The notes beneath the pieces were generated by a model, which made no database searches, was not told the DNA's origin, and saw nothing but the letters and a program-made list of their open reading frames with translations. A stretch of 64,000 nucleotides of DNA, taken from positions 48,213 to 112,212 of the forward strand of contig CAJNOJ010000060.1 in assembly GCA_905250025.1 (NCBI GenBank). The letters are read 5' to 3'. Both the position numbers and the translations under genes were made by a program. Shown here piece after piece: positions 16,701 to 28,565 of this stretch (position 1 is its first letter; each line of letters starts with the position of its first letter). This DNA is from Adineta ricciae. Lineage: Eukaryota; Rotifera; Eurotatoria; Adinetida; Adinetidae.

Positions 16701-18959
16701 TAATATCCTACTCGTACTATTATCTCTACTTTCAACGCTTATCAGGGATATTTATTCATTCAATAGGAATGTTGATGTTACCTTCATAAGTTCGGACAAT
16801 TAGTTTGATACTTCCACGTATATTTCGTTCTTTGAGGATTTTTCGTACTTGATCGAATGTGAGATTTTCAATGTTTTCATCATTGATCGATAGAATTTCA
16901 TCGTCAATGCATAGGCCAGCTTTATCGGCTGGACTACCTGAAGAACAAAAAAGTGTTTTAGAGAAGAGAAAATGAAGCTTCTGACATTCTAACCTTCTTC
17001 AATTGTTGAAACATAAGTCGGTCGACTCTGTGTTCGACTACCATCGAGTTTAAAACCGAAACCACGAAGGTTAAGGGGTCTTTCAATGGATATTTCATGA
17101 ATTTTCGATGCACCCTATTGTAAATATGCAATGCAATGATATAGAAGATTTCTTTTTCTCTTTTCTACTTTATTTCGCATTGGTGATGGGCTTTTGGATT
17201 TGGGTTTTTCAATGGGCGGTGACGGGACCGTGCGTAAAGGTTTCGAAACACTTTCATCGTTCACTTTTTTCGGTTCTGCAGGTCTGTAGGGAGACAACAA
17301 CACGTACAACAAAGACAATCGGACGTTGGTACTCACTTTTGAATGAGTTCAATCTTTATTGGTGATAATGGCCGACTATCATCGGCATTGTTGACATTTT
17401 TAGTTCGTTTTTGTTCACGTTTTTGTCGCCAACTTTCAACAGCCTAAAAAAAGGTTAAATAAATTTCGATTTCTACGACTCCCTACTCTCACATTCTTCT
17501 CGTTATCAAAAGCAGTTTTCGTATTTCCACAGCCCATTTCACATATACACGCACACTTTCGTTTTTGATCTTGTTCACATACTCGTCTTACACAATTCAT
17601 CAAGCTGATGCGTGCCGTGTCTTCTTCTCTTTCTTTTTCATCTTTCACCGAGAAGTAACAGACAATCGGAATACTGTTTTGAGCAAAAACGAAAAAAAAA
17701 TGCGATGCGAAGATAACAATCGTAATGAGAGACGACTGTTACTCTTCGATTTCACTAGAGAAACAACCTTGACTATCGTACATGCAAACTTAAGTTTGTT
17801 TTTCTACGTGATTTCGATTCATTTGTATCTTATCAATTATAGGTATTCATGAAAATACTTGTCAACGAAATTGAACATGTTATTATAACGATATAAGCTT
17901 TCGTCAATTTTTGTTTGATATGTTTGAGTAAGATGTGCGTGGCCTGCACAAAAAAGAAAAGCAACTAATCTTCTCTTTTGTTCTCTAACTTCGTTTCTTT
18001 GTCTTGACGTAAGAGAACTAGTGATTGAGTTATGCGAATATGAGACTTGAAAGCGATCTCAGTAAAGAAAACTTAAAAATTTGTTTATCGGAAGTATTCA
18101 AACAATATCAACAACAACAACAAATCAAACTGTCTGAAAAATAAAATATTGAAAGGATTTTCTTTTGCTCAGTACTATTCATAATTGATTTCTGCCAGAA
18201 GCAAAAGAAGAAAGAAATCACGAGTGTGTTGACATAAGGTTAGGTAACAGTTCTTCTCGTGCTGCTGACTTTCTATGAATAGATTTAATTAGATGTACAG
18301 TTGTGTCTGAGAGAAAACAAAAGGCACGAAGAATATTTCATTAAATGATTAGTTTGTAAAATCACGTCAAGTATTGCTGTCTTTGATCTTTAGAAACGTA
18401 AGCGAAAAAATAAAACTATATAATTGCAGTGCGCTTGAGTTGTGCTCGTCTTTTTCACTTAATGAAGTCTAATTACGTTTTCGTTCTTTGTTGTTTCGCG
18501 CTAACTTACCTTAGACCAATCAACCTCCTCGTCGTTCGACTTGTGATCAGCCGAGTGATGAGACAGGCGGTAATTTTCTTGTAAACGTTTTCGTGATTCG
18601 GCTATTGATAGTTGTTCTTGTGCACGTTCAAGTAATTCATGATTTGGATGAATTTTAACGAATTGTAATGGATCGTTGTTAGATTTATTTACAGTTAACG
18701 TTCCATTGAAATGTCGCGTCGGAATAGTTGTTGTCGATGCTAATTCATCGATTGAATGCGAACGACCTTGACGATGTAAAGATGATGTTGAGCCACTATT
18801 TCCATAGAACTTCGAACTGCCCAATGATGTATAATCTGAATCGACGGAACCTTGATCACTATTATCAAATAGAGTTATATGATTTGTTATTGTTGTCGAA
18901 GATGGAGAGAGCAGTACAGGAGAGAAACTATTCAATTGATTATGTTGTAATGTTGACAT
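13700..18959 (-). CDS. LMO7: LMO7/LIMCH1/Smallish-like PDZ-LIM cytoskeletal protein
   Basis: This is probably a junctional or actomyosin-associated scaffold, like LMO7 and fly Smallish. About a dozen exons are separated mostly by 45-80 nt introns; the first intron (18509-17444) is about 1.07 kb. Exon 1 (ATG 18959) is Ser/Thr-rich and ends in EEVDWSK. The next exon is basic (VESWRQKREQKRTKN). A PDZ domain spans about 17110-16780 (RGFGFKLDGSRTQSR, ADKAGLCIDDEILSIND, TFDQVRKILKE). Long disordered exons follow, with a short coiled coil near 15660-15590 and a Gln tract near 14960-14985. A C-terminal LIM domain at 14140-13880 has CSRCNEELG, then HGSAMVIESLGLYYHLECF, then CYVC, then RLHCQNCF. The LIM sequence is very close to the LMO7 type. 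No calponin-homology domain is visible, as in Smallish. The exact stop is uncertain, near 13.7 kb. Confidence 0.85.
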
Positions 18960-21824
18960 AATGATGCGTAATTTCAAGTCATTCGTTTATTGTTGTTCAT
19001 CATGATCTAAATAAATTCAATGAATAGAGATGATGATTTCAATTCAAGGAAATAGGGGCGGATCTTGAATGAATTACATGACTTGTGTGTTACAACTGCA
19101 GCGAGTCAGATGTACAAACGAACAAATTCTTTACAAGTGAAGAAGAAAAAGAGGAACTGTTCTTTTCGAGTAAATGTACACTGAAATGTTCACATCAACA
19201 CACATACGTCAATCGATGATAAAAATCAACGTCATCATTAATGCACTTTTTTTTTCTAATCGATTTTTATGTATGTATGTGTATATGATCGAAATATGCG
19301 ATTGATTAGGAGTAATAACGAGACGAATGAAGGGAAAGCACTTTCTTCTAACGTTTCGAAAACTTGCAGATCAACAATGATGCCCGATTGATTTCTTTCT
19401 CTCTCTCTCTCGAAATGTATGCGGGTATGGTTACATACGAAAAGAATTTAACAATGATGACAGTTTTGTTATTACAACACAGGCACATTTCTAGTTCAAA
19501 TAAAAGAAACGAACGAATTCGTACGACGTAAGAAAGAGAAAGAGACTAACGAAATTTTTTATACATATATTTATTTTTGTCGTTCATGAAAAGAAATTTG
19601 AGACAATCAGCGCAAAGAAGACGAAGACGAAGTGGACAATCGCAAGAATCTTCTATTTGCTATTCGAGAAGTAAGAACGCACATACGAACGGTTTCTTTT
19701 TTTTTTTTTCAAGGGCAATCACACTCTTCGCGATGATGATGGATAGTGAGTGGCTGCGGTCAATAGTACATTATAAATCATCGTACGTATTTTTTTGTGT
19801 GCACGACCTCCGTCCACTCACTCTTGTGTTCTTCTTTGACATTTAGTGAACGAACGAAAGAAAGAGAAAGAAGGAGAGAAGGAGAAAATGAACGAGCGTC
19901 GAAGACTAGTGGACTAATTTTTTTTCTATTACATCCTTTGTTGCCTGTCTGATCTAAGTAAAAGAGTTGTAAGCACGTTTTAACATCTTGTCTGTCTCAC
20001 TTTTCTTTCAGCGTTTATATTATACACACTGCTGTCGTCGTGCAACAATTGTAGAAGAGTATCATTGTCACAAGAGTCGTTTATGTTGTCTGTTGATGAT
20101 GCATAACGTTATCGTCGGTAGTGTGCGTGTGCATGTGTATACGTATACGTCTGTCGTATCCAAAAACGGTTTATCCCGTTACATATCTCTAAAATGAGAC
20201 AAGACAAGGATTTTCTTTTATTAGTCAGCACGTTTCAGGGTTTTCGATGGAGAAACAAGATAGAAAGATTTTTTTCTCATTTGCTTGCATATGCATCCAA
20301 TTAAATAGTAGTAGTAGTAGAATGAAAATATCGTTCATTCTCCTATTTTCTGTCAGACATTGAAGGGAGAAGAGAAGAAAAAAACGAAGGAAATGTCCGT
20401 TCTCTCACGGCATCCTCTAATATACAAGTTGATGTTCAGTATATTAAAGGTCAAGTTAAACTTGTATACACACATGTGAGACTCGAAGAATAAAATTAGA
20501 CGAACAGGGTAAGCAAACATACAAACATATGTATAAAAAAACAGTAAACGATCGCGTCTATGACTCCCCTCAAGTAATCGATGTCAATTTGGTTTGCTAA
20601 CAATCATAACATTATAAATGTAGTAATCAGAGTCAAAATCAATGAACATTCATGTATATCAAACGATTGGTACCTTGTTGAGTGACAGCACTAGACATTA
20701 TGATAAAAACTAGCTTTTTGTCTCAAGTAGGAATTACAATTGTTAAAATCTATTTGAACAAAGAAATCAAAAGCTCATGAGCGATGCTGTGATAGGTTAA
20801 GAAGGCGAACCGTTCGTTAAATGATTATATATGCATATCGATTACCCGACTCCTAGCGTCCTCTCACAAATATTTCACTTCGAAATTCATATTCAAGAAG
20901 CCAGTCAAATGTACTCTCACATTACAAATCATCAACATCACATCTATACCGAAGTGAAATTATTCTTATTGTTATTATTAGTTGAATAAATAGAAAAATC
21001 CACACGTTGTGTATACACCGATTTCCAGTCTAGTTTTTACACTATTTGTCATACTAGTGTTGGATGAAGAGAAGAAATTCAACTAATCAAGATCTATTCG
21101 TGACACCCTATTTGACTTTAGAAAAAAAGAAGAAAGTCACAGATCTTGGAATAGTCAGGTAATAAAAAAAAACAAGGCGATAATCGCAAGTGTTTGTTCA
21201 CGCATGTTTTTTGCTGTTATCGCATTGTGTGGTCCATTTTCAACGATTTTAAATACGGAAAAGGATTAACGAATAAAATTCGTTTTAGATGTCGTAGCTG
21301 ATACATGTCGATGTTGTGAACCCAAAGTTCCTACATATGATTTAAGTTTTCATGCATCGGCAGCAATGGTCTATTGAACACCAAAAAGAAATGTACTCAC
21401 GACAGCCAAACAATGATGTTACGATGGATTTATCAAAAGGATATTCCTAAACCAAATCTTGATGAATTCCCCACTTGTCTTTTCAGGAACAATATGGGCA
21501 GGAGGGGGGGGGGGAGACTTGTAGATACAATTCTTTTTCTGAATTTAGTTTCAACTGTTGTTTGTTTTATTTTTGTACGAACACTAAATGGTATTTTAAC
21601 AATTGATTGCATGACGATGTCTTTGAATAGTTTACGAGAATTACGCGATTTACTTCTGATAAATGAAGAACTAGTCAAATTACGTTTCCAAAAGAAAAGA
21701 GATTTTTTGTTACGCAGTTGTGCATAATCAATTCATTTCTAATTATATCATATGTGAAAACAAACTAAGTTCAATAATATGAAGATTCTTGATGTTTTGT
21801 TTTATTAGAAATTAAGAAATGAAA
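18960..21824. other. Long intergenic region upstream of the LMO7-like gene
   Basis: This is about 2.9 kb of AT-rich sequence with CT repeats (near 19397-19412), poly-T runs (near 19697-19710) and a poly-G run near 21506-21515. A plus-strand frame at 21374-21727 ends in a plausible helix (LRELRDLLLINEELVKLRF) and converges on the deacetylase, but it crosses the poly-G run and has no recognisable family. I treat it as possible but unsupported. The rest probably contains the promoter and 5' UTR exons of the LMO7-like gene. Confidence 0.35.
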
Positions 21825-22916
21825 TTAAACATCGTTTATATTTGGATGAACACGAATTGTTCCTTGATATTGAGTAAGTGGAAATATACTATGTAATGGT
21901 TCAATTTTTCCCTTCGGTGATGAGAGAGTAATTTCTATTGGTCGATAGTTATTCGATCGAAATGTTACATTATTTTGTACATTTAAAGTTCTTTTTCGAA
22001 GATATTCAATATATTTTCTTGTTTTCTTCATTGACATTGAATTCGTCCAGTTTCGATTGATTTCACTCGGACTCACAATCTTATGTCCACTGCCACGAAT
22101 TGAACGAATAAGTCGATCAAGAAAAAATGCTGTAGTCAGTCGATTATCATGCATTAAAATAAGTCCACCTTGTTTCTTACAAATCAAATGTACTGTGTTA
22201 TTGATTAATGTATCTTCATCGACATTAAGTACATAATCCTTCGTATCAATATCCCAAAAAACTGGTACAATGCCCATTTGTTTTAAAATTTGTGGAAGTA
22301 AAACTTTTTTATGAACATGAAATGGGGCTGTACCAATTCCCCATGGTGCTCGATAAATTGGTTTAAAACCTTTTAAAAGACCAATTTCTAATAATTGTGT
22401 AGAAATATTATCAATAACTGTTTGAATTTGCATTTCAGTTATCTTTTCATGTAACCAACCATGCATATAGATTTCATGTCCATCTAAGAGATTTTCAAGT
22501 AGAGTATAATCTTGTAAAAGTAAATATCCAATTCGTGGTCTTTCAAATGTTGGAACAATTAAATTATTATGAGTATTAAGAAAACTTTGTATTGATGTTC
22601 CTGAAATGAAGAAACCAGCTGTGATGTTTTGTCGATTTAATGTTTTGATTATTGATAAAGTATGAGTTGCATGAGGACCGTCGTCAAATGTAAAAGCGAC
22701 TCGATGTTTTCGACTACAATTGTAAATAATTGGTGATCGTGTGGAATATTCACTTTGAGAAGTTGAATTTGTTTGAGTGGATTGAACGACATCAGGGTTT
22801 CTTCGAATATGAAGATAAATCGCTGAAAATAGCATCAATTGAAGAAATAAAGTAAACAAATGTAATTGTCTTTTTATTCGTAATTTCCATCGAGTATCTC
22901 TATGCTTATTAAGCAT
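21825..22916 (-). CDS. Membrane-anchored polysaccharide (chitin-type) deacetylase, NodB domain
   Basis: This single exon encodes 363 residues from ATG 22916; in-frame sequence upstream lacks another ATG. One hydrophobic segment near residues 20-38 (LHLFTLFLQLMLFSAIYL) follows basic residues, giving a type II signal anchor with the enzyme outside the cytosol. The NodB fold is clear. Motif 1 is VAFTFDDGPHATH. A His pair stands in YMHGWLHEK where family members usually have HxxxHP. Motif 3 is YRAPWGIG, then FWDIDTKDY for motif 4 and LILMHDNR for motif 5. It should remove N-acetyl groups from a GlcNAc polymer such as chitin or peptidoglycan-like material; the substrate is inferred. The lack of introns stands out among intron-rich neighbours and is compatible with horizontal acquisition or a retrocopy. 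C4-type carbohydrate esterases are the family. Confidence 0.9.
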   Translation of the reverse strand: MLNKHRDTRWKLRIKRQLHLFTLFLQLMLFSAIYLHIRRNPDVVQSTQTNSTSQSEYSTRSPIIYNCSRKHRVAFTFDDGPHATHTLSIIKTLNRQNITAGFFISGTSIQSFLNTHNNLIVPTFERPRIGYLLLQDYTLLENLLDGHEIYMHGWLHEKITEMQIQTVIDNISTQLLEIGLLKGFKPIYRAPWGIGTAPFHVHKKVLLPQILKQMGIVPVFWDIDTKDYVLNVDEDTLINNTVHLICKKQGGLILMHDNRLTTAFFLDRLIRSIRGSGHKIVSPSEINRNWTNSMSMKKTRKYIEYLRKRTLNVQNNVTFRSNNYRPIEITLSSPKGKIEPLHSIFPLTQYQGTIRVHPNINDV

Positions 22917-23261
22917 CTCGAAAAGAAAAAGATTTGAATATTTTCGACACTTGAATTTATTGAAAGAAAAAGAGTACTGTGACACGAATGCATTCGGAAG
23001 TATGTATATATATTAAAATCCAAACGAAAAACAATTCTAAATAGCAGACAAAATATCTGAATGCTTTCTATGGTAACCTGTGGTGATACATCTCAAAAAA
23101 GATGTGTTCGTAGTGCGAAAATTATGGTTTTTTGGATTTGATATTCAATCATACAAGAACTTTGTCGTAGGATTCTGCGAGAAGTGAAACATTAACTAGA
23201 GTGAATAGACGATATAATGTGATTTTATGAAGATCATAGTATGTATAGTATTAAGACTAGT

Positions 23262-23330
23262 GGTGTAACCAGGGTAGGGCATGGGTACGCGCCGCCTACC
23301 CGCCGGATCCGTTCGCCCGCCCACTGACAA
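23262..23330. mobile_element. GC-rich patch resembling a DNA-transposon terminus
   Basis: The segment starts AGTGGTGTAACCAGGGTAGG and continues with GCGCCGCCTACCCGCC-type sequence in otherwise AT-rich DNA. Its opening resembles the AGTGGCGTAACCAGGG-type ends of many animal non-autonomous DNA transposons. I found no matching inverted end nearby, so it may be a fragment. This call rests on recalled pattern similarity only. Confidence 0.25.
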
Positions 23331-23494
23331 TTTTGAAAATTGTATTCGGTTTATATATGAGGTAGATATACTTTTAAAGCAAATAATTGCTTAGAATAGA
23401 GGAATGCTTTCAGAAAAATACTAACTAATGGATTTGTTTTCATCAGTAACCTAATTTTTCACGATCATCGCAGTCAGTTACACATGTAAAGAGT

Positions 23495-23568
23495 AGTGTC
23501 GAAATCGGTAATTCGATTCGAATAGTAAAACTTTCATTCGATTTTGAAATCTTATACAGTCTGAATTC
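23495..23568 (+). repeat. 74-bp direct repeat, left copy
   Basis: It begins AGTGTCGAAATCGGTAATTC and ends at CAGTCTGAATTC. It is identical to 26079-26152 apart from one T/C difference (ATTTTG versus ATTTCG). The two copies lie in the same orientation 2.58 kb apart and flank the broken coding frame at 24391-25275. Confidence 0.9.
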
Positions 23569-24390
23569 AAGTTTCAATAAATCAATCTGATTATTTTCTG
23601 TTGATTTTTTAATACGTATTTTCTATAGCGTGTTTTCCTCGATAGATATCTCGTACTGTTAGAAAATAATGAGAATTTATCATTACTAATGCATCAATTG
23701 ATGCAATGCCATTACCCTTGAGAAAAAATGGTAAAAAACATTAAGTCTTTATTAAAATCAATTTATCTGGTGTTGCCCCGATTATAAGAATTGCTTAACC
23801 ATCAGGATTTTGCGATTTCTTCTGCAATAGTTGTTGTACCGAAATGTGTTGATATAGTTTCGAAAAGTTTGAAAATGAAAGTGTGCGTCTAATCTATGGT
23901 AATGCAATATTTTTTTTCTCTTCTCTGTGTCATGTGTTTGACTAATGGAATACAATACAACATGAAACTAGGCTTCATATCCAAATATTTGCGAAATCAT
24001 GAATTATAAACACATCATTTTAACCGAAACTTTTTACTTTATTTACTGTCGCATAATATCTGATTATTAATCATGTGTAACAATAAACTCATAACTTATA
24101 TATACGAAGAACGGTTATTCAAATTAGCATTTCAGTCAATTGGTTGGATTTTCTTCTCTTTTTATATTCTTCTTTTAGTTTCTTGTATCCTTGGAGACTT
24201 TAATGCACAAAATCTGTAACTGTCGGGCTAATTTAGATATAACAGATTCTTAATAAAAATACGAAGGACGAACCGAATGTTGTCTTGTTTTTCATAAATA
24301 TTATGCGAAAACTATTCCCATCGTATAGAGAAAAAAAAGCATAGAATCATTTATTTTCTTAATTATAATATTTTAAACAAATGAAATAAA

Positions 24391-25275
24391 TCAAGGTCTT
24401 AATATAGTATTCAAACGTCTTTCTAATTCTTGTCGTTGTGCTTCGTATTGTTTAATTCGTTCAAGATCATTTCTAAGTTCAACTAGAATATTCTCAGCTT
24501 TACCACTTGCAATTAGATCTCCAATTGTGCACGCAGTGTGAATCGCCACAGCTCCTCCAGCCATAGCTTTTGCAGCTGTAGTGAACAGAGCACTAGGCAT
24601 AGTACAAATTGAAATAATATCAAAAACGACAGAAGCTGTATTAGTTGTCGCACGAAGATAACTGTTCGATTGTTTTCTAGTTATTTTCTGTATCTCTCCT
24701 TCAAGTTCATCACAAATATTATCGAGTGTCTCTTTCACATCTTCTAGCCAGTCTGGAGCACGCTCCAATATTCGACGTTGTTCTGTTGTATCTAGTGTAT
24801 TCAAGGCATCATTGATTGTTTGAGATGCTCTCTCCAGTTGACGACGAACGCGTTCAAGTCTTCTTTCATATTTATCGATTTTGTACGTATAGATATTGTG
24901 CCATGCCAGTGCAGATTAGAGAAGAGCAGGTATAGCTGTTAGCAACATTGTCTGTGTGGCAAATGTCACACGCGAACGACCGAGTTCATCCAGTTTCTCG
25001 CAAACTGTCTTCAAATCTAATGTTCCCTCATTTGATTCCGCGTGTTCGATCAGATTTTATACGAGCGCTTGACATTCTGTAGGCACATTCATATTTTTGA
25101 TAGCAGACAAAGAACATTTGTTGATGAGCATTTCTTTGAGTTGACAAACGAAATTAAGGATAGCGTTGGTTTTCTGTGCATCCCAAATAATTTTTGCTTT
25201 AGATATCACTTCACCAAGAGTGGGAATGAGGGCTTTAATTGTTGCCCAGTCGCCGTTTGTCGCATTCTGTGACAT
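24391..25275 (-). pseudogene. Helical protein frame broken by two in-frame stops
   Basis: From ATG 25275 one reading frame of 295 codons runs to the stop at 24391, interrupted by TAA at 25057-25059 (codon 73) and TAA at 24916-24918 (codon 120). Sequence on all three sides of the stops looks coding and stays in frame. Examples are KALIPTLGEVISKAKIIWDA before the first stop, DLKTVCEKLDELGRSRVTF between the stops, and KYERRLERVRRQLERASQTI after the second. No splice pair removes the stops in phase. The predicted protein is mostly amphipathic helix with a hydrophobic Ala/Gly-rich hairpin (TAAKAMAGGAVAIHTACTIG). I do not recognise the family; the layout loosely recalls ApoL-like or other membrane-inserting helical bundles, which is speculation. 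It is most simply a recently inactivated gene copy within the repeat-flanked segment. Confidence 0.7.
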
Positions 25276-26078
25276 CGTCTTGGAGTGAAAAGTTGGTAAT
25301 GACTTTAACAAAATTTAGCTGGCATTAAATACAAAAGAGTAACAATGTTGGAGAATTCTAATAAATACGACAAATAGTTTATGGGTTTTTTACCTTTCTT
25401 TTTCCATTCCTACAATACCATGAAGGAAAGGAGAAAGAGAACGTGTAGGTGATTATACAATGATGTCATTTGTTCAATATTTCCAACAACATCTTTACAT
25501 CGTCTGCACATTAACGTGTAAACTCCAAAATAGATGTATCCCAGAGGGTAAAATTTGGTTCATAGAATAAATAATGTCTCGGTACCCTGGCCTCGTTCGA
25601 CTCAATCCCGAAATGAGTGATAGAGAAGTTGAGAAAAGACAATAATCAGACCGCGGAACGCTTAATGACTTTTTTATACCGACACGAACACAGTAAATAC
25701 GCACACCTATAAGATTCTTATTGTTTATCTTACATCTATTCATTCTCATCTATGATCTGATCACTGACCGGATTTTATCTTCATCTACATATCCCATAAT
25801 TTATTAATATAATTTCAATCGGTATTATTTAAATTAACATTTAATAGATTTAAATTAATTTTCATATAACATTCATTTCATTTACTATTTGTATGTGCTT
25901 TGAAAACATTTAACATATCATCAGATAATTTTATGTTCAATGATAATCAATGAATAAAAAAGATAACAATATTTTAGCTTGCTGATATTATTTCTGCATC
26001 GGAGCACAAAGGGAATTAAGAAGAAAAAACTATTCATTTCTTTTTCTTACTTATTTATTTCATTCTTCAAGAGACAAT

Positions 26079-26152
26079 AGTGTCGAAATCGGTAATTCGA
26101 TTCGAATAGTAAAACTTTCATTCGATTTCGAAATCTTATACAGTCTGAATTC
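26079..26152 (+). repeat. 74-bp direct repeat, right copy
   Basis: This is the second copy of the repeat at 23495-23568, with one mismatch. It lies about 190 bp downstream of the K2P stop codon, probably in or near that gene's 3' UTR. Similarity ends sharply on both sides. Confidence 0.9.
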
Positions 26153-26343
26153 GAGTACTCGAGTTTAGTTTTCGACTTTTACATGTATATTGATTCTTTT
26201 TTAATATCGATAGAAAACAAAACAGAAATAAATATCAAGGACAAGGACACACTTAGAACATGCACAAGAAAAGAAGAAAAATCACAGACAAGCAAAACCA
26301 AAACAACAGATCGTGTAATTGTGATTAATTGTTCGTTTCTACA

Positions 26344-28565
26344 TTAAGTAGGATCATTCATGTGACGTTTACCAAAGCCAAAATGATTGGCAATGCGTCT
26401 AAATTTTGATATGATTTCATCTTGCATCAGTTTGAACGACATGGCCATTACAACCATACCGAAGAGAAGAAATAATGCACATAACGCGGCTTTACCAGCC
26501 TTCGATTCGGTCACTGTACCTTTCCCTGGTACGAGATCTCCGAACCCGATGGTTGTGAACGTGATAAAACAAAAATAGGCTCCGTCGAGTACATGCCAAC
26601 TTTCCCATTGAGCAAATAGTAATGCACCCATTGCAATATAGAACGCTAACACAGCTAGTGTTGCAACTATTGGGACATGTCGAGGATCTTCATGATCGTT
26701 CTAAAAGAGAATTTAAAGAGTGTGGGTGAAGAGTTCGCATTGGATCATTTTTCCTACATCAGATTCAACGAAATTGGGCTGTGGAGTATTTGATAGCCAA
26801 GGTATTAGTCGTCCGCAACATAGTCGTCTGCAGAAGAAATTTACCATTTTCGAGTATCCAGAGATAAAAGCATCAGCTAATAAATCACCCGTATATGTCA
26901 AACACATAAACATTAAAGGAATACCAAACATTGCATAAACCTACAAGCATCAATTCGAAAGGCAAAAATGTTACGCATCACGTTTAAAAATCTGTCGAGT
27001 TTCAACAGAAAATCAATGCTCCATTTACCATAGTAGCAATTTTGCCTGCAGTCGTCTTTGGTGTAATATTACCATATCCAATCGTTGTTATGACAGTTGC
27101 TGAATAGAGCATAGCACTAGAAAACGTCCAAACTTGGATTGTATTTTGTTCCTGTTGTTGTTGATCACTTCCATATTGACTTTTTTCTTCGGCACCAAAA
27201 TATTGTAATAATTCATAGTCGATATAATGTTTCCATAAATCTTTTTCAACATCAATCTGCCAACCATTATTCTGTTCATCATGACGTGAGATACCACCAC
27301 GCCAAAGAGCGTATTTCAGTTCAAATGTTTGGTTCAAAACACGATTAAATTCTCGATATGCATGAATGTACAACTGATCAACGAAATGTTGTCGATTGCG
27401 TTCTTTCTCTTCTAAGCGTTCAAGTTCATATCGTGACTCAATGGCATCGAATATCAAACCGCCGAGAATAACATATCCAACGACAAGGCCACCTAGAATA
27501 TTCAAACTGTTGTTTTACGACGAACACTAGCATTCTCCTCAGTTCTAATATGAAAAAGCAAGATAAGTCGGGTGGACAGACATGATACCAGACAACAGGT
27601 CTAGATCGTACATCAATCTTCCAGAAGATAAGAAACACTCGAAGAAATAGACATATTCCTAAATATTGTTTAACCTTATTATTCTTATGTATAACAGATT
27701 TCTTTGTATACAGATAAATATACACACTTTCCATCGTTGACTTACCCAAACCTAATTGACTAAAAGCAACTTTCGATACAGTTCGAAGTGCATGTCGAAA
27801 TTTCTGTTTGCGCGTCCTTTCAACTGAGATTTCATCCGCAATAGCTTTCGATATAGTCACATTCTCGCCTGAATCATCGAAATGTCGTATATCCCGTATC
27901 AAAAGATCTAGGAGGAGAAATCAGTGAAGCAAAATTTGTCATTAAATATTATTACATACGTTTACTTTTGATTGCCGGTAACGGAATGTCTCCTTCTTCA
28001 TCAAACGACACAATAGGTGCTTGCATACGTTGGTATCTCGCATGGTTTGAACGTAATTGTGATTGATTTGCTGATCGCTCGGAAAATTTGAACTAAATAT
28101 AGAGAATATATCAACAGAAATGACATAAATCATTTGACTCTTCACATTCTTAGTATAATTATATTGCTTTTCGATCGAATAAAAACGAGTACTATCCAGA
28201 AGCTGCATGGCTAGGTAAGCATTCGTTGAATACTCTAGTTTTCTAACTTTTAAATGATGATATACATAAAAAGAGTTCGTTTTATAAATCATTCATAATC
28301 GCATTAGAGAAGAGAGAAGTCACGCGATTCAATCTTTCATAGCCTCACAGAACAGTGAAGAATTCTAAAGAAATATCTTTCATTCTACCTGAGAATTCTC
28401 AAGTTCCTCAGTTGCATCAGTGCTATCGGTGACAGGAGAAGATGATGACTGTCTATATGTTGATTGTTGAGGTTGACGATAGGATAGAAATCGAATGATT
28501 CTTGCATTTGGTGGATAAATTGATGATGTTGAACGTGTTTTTGTGCGTAGCCTTGTGGCGATCAT
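26344..28565 (-). CDS. Two-pore-domain potassium channel (K2P), transcript from the proximal first exon
   Basis: This is a plasma-membrane background K+ channel subunit with four helices and two pore loops. From ATG 28565 the first exon (28565-28389) ends in phase 0. Shared exons follow: FSERSANQSQLRSNHAR (about 28100-27960), IRDIRHFDDSGENV..KVAFSQLGLG, then helix 1 (GLVVGYVILGGLIFDAIES). After that come a long extracellular cap with Gln run, pore 1 TVITTIGYGNITPKT, helix 2 YAMFGIPLMFMCLTYTGD, pore 2 FITFTTIGFGDLVPG, and helix 4 LFLLFGMVVMAMSFKLM. Both selectivity filters are intact. The YAxFGIPLMF..LT.TGD helix recalls TRESK-type and nematode TWK channels. Helix 1 is read by joining G|GT at about 27495. 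The channel ends at TAG 26344. Four further candidate first exons lie upstream and are listed separately. Confidence 0.92.

Larger units (their letters stand above)
22917..24390. other. Intergenic region with a GC-rich patch and a repeat copy
   Basis: This lies upstream of the deacetylase. It holds a conspicuously GC-rich patch at about 23262-23330 and the first copy of the 74-bp direct repeat (23495-23568). No open frame of note is seen; the remainder is AT-rich. Confidence 0.4.

Noticed and set aside
21374..21727. Plus-strand 117-codon frame with a helical end, convergent with the deacetylase
   Set aside because: It crosses a poly-G tract, its first half lacks protein-like texture, and no splice model gave a recognisable product. 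It was noted only within the intergenic entry.
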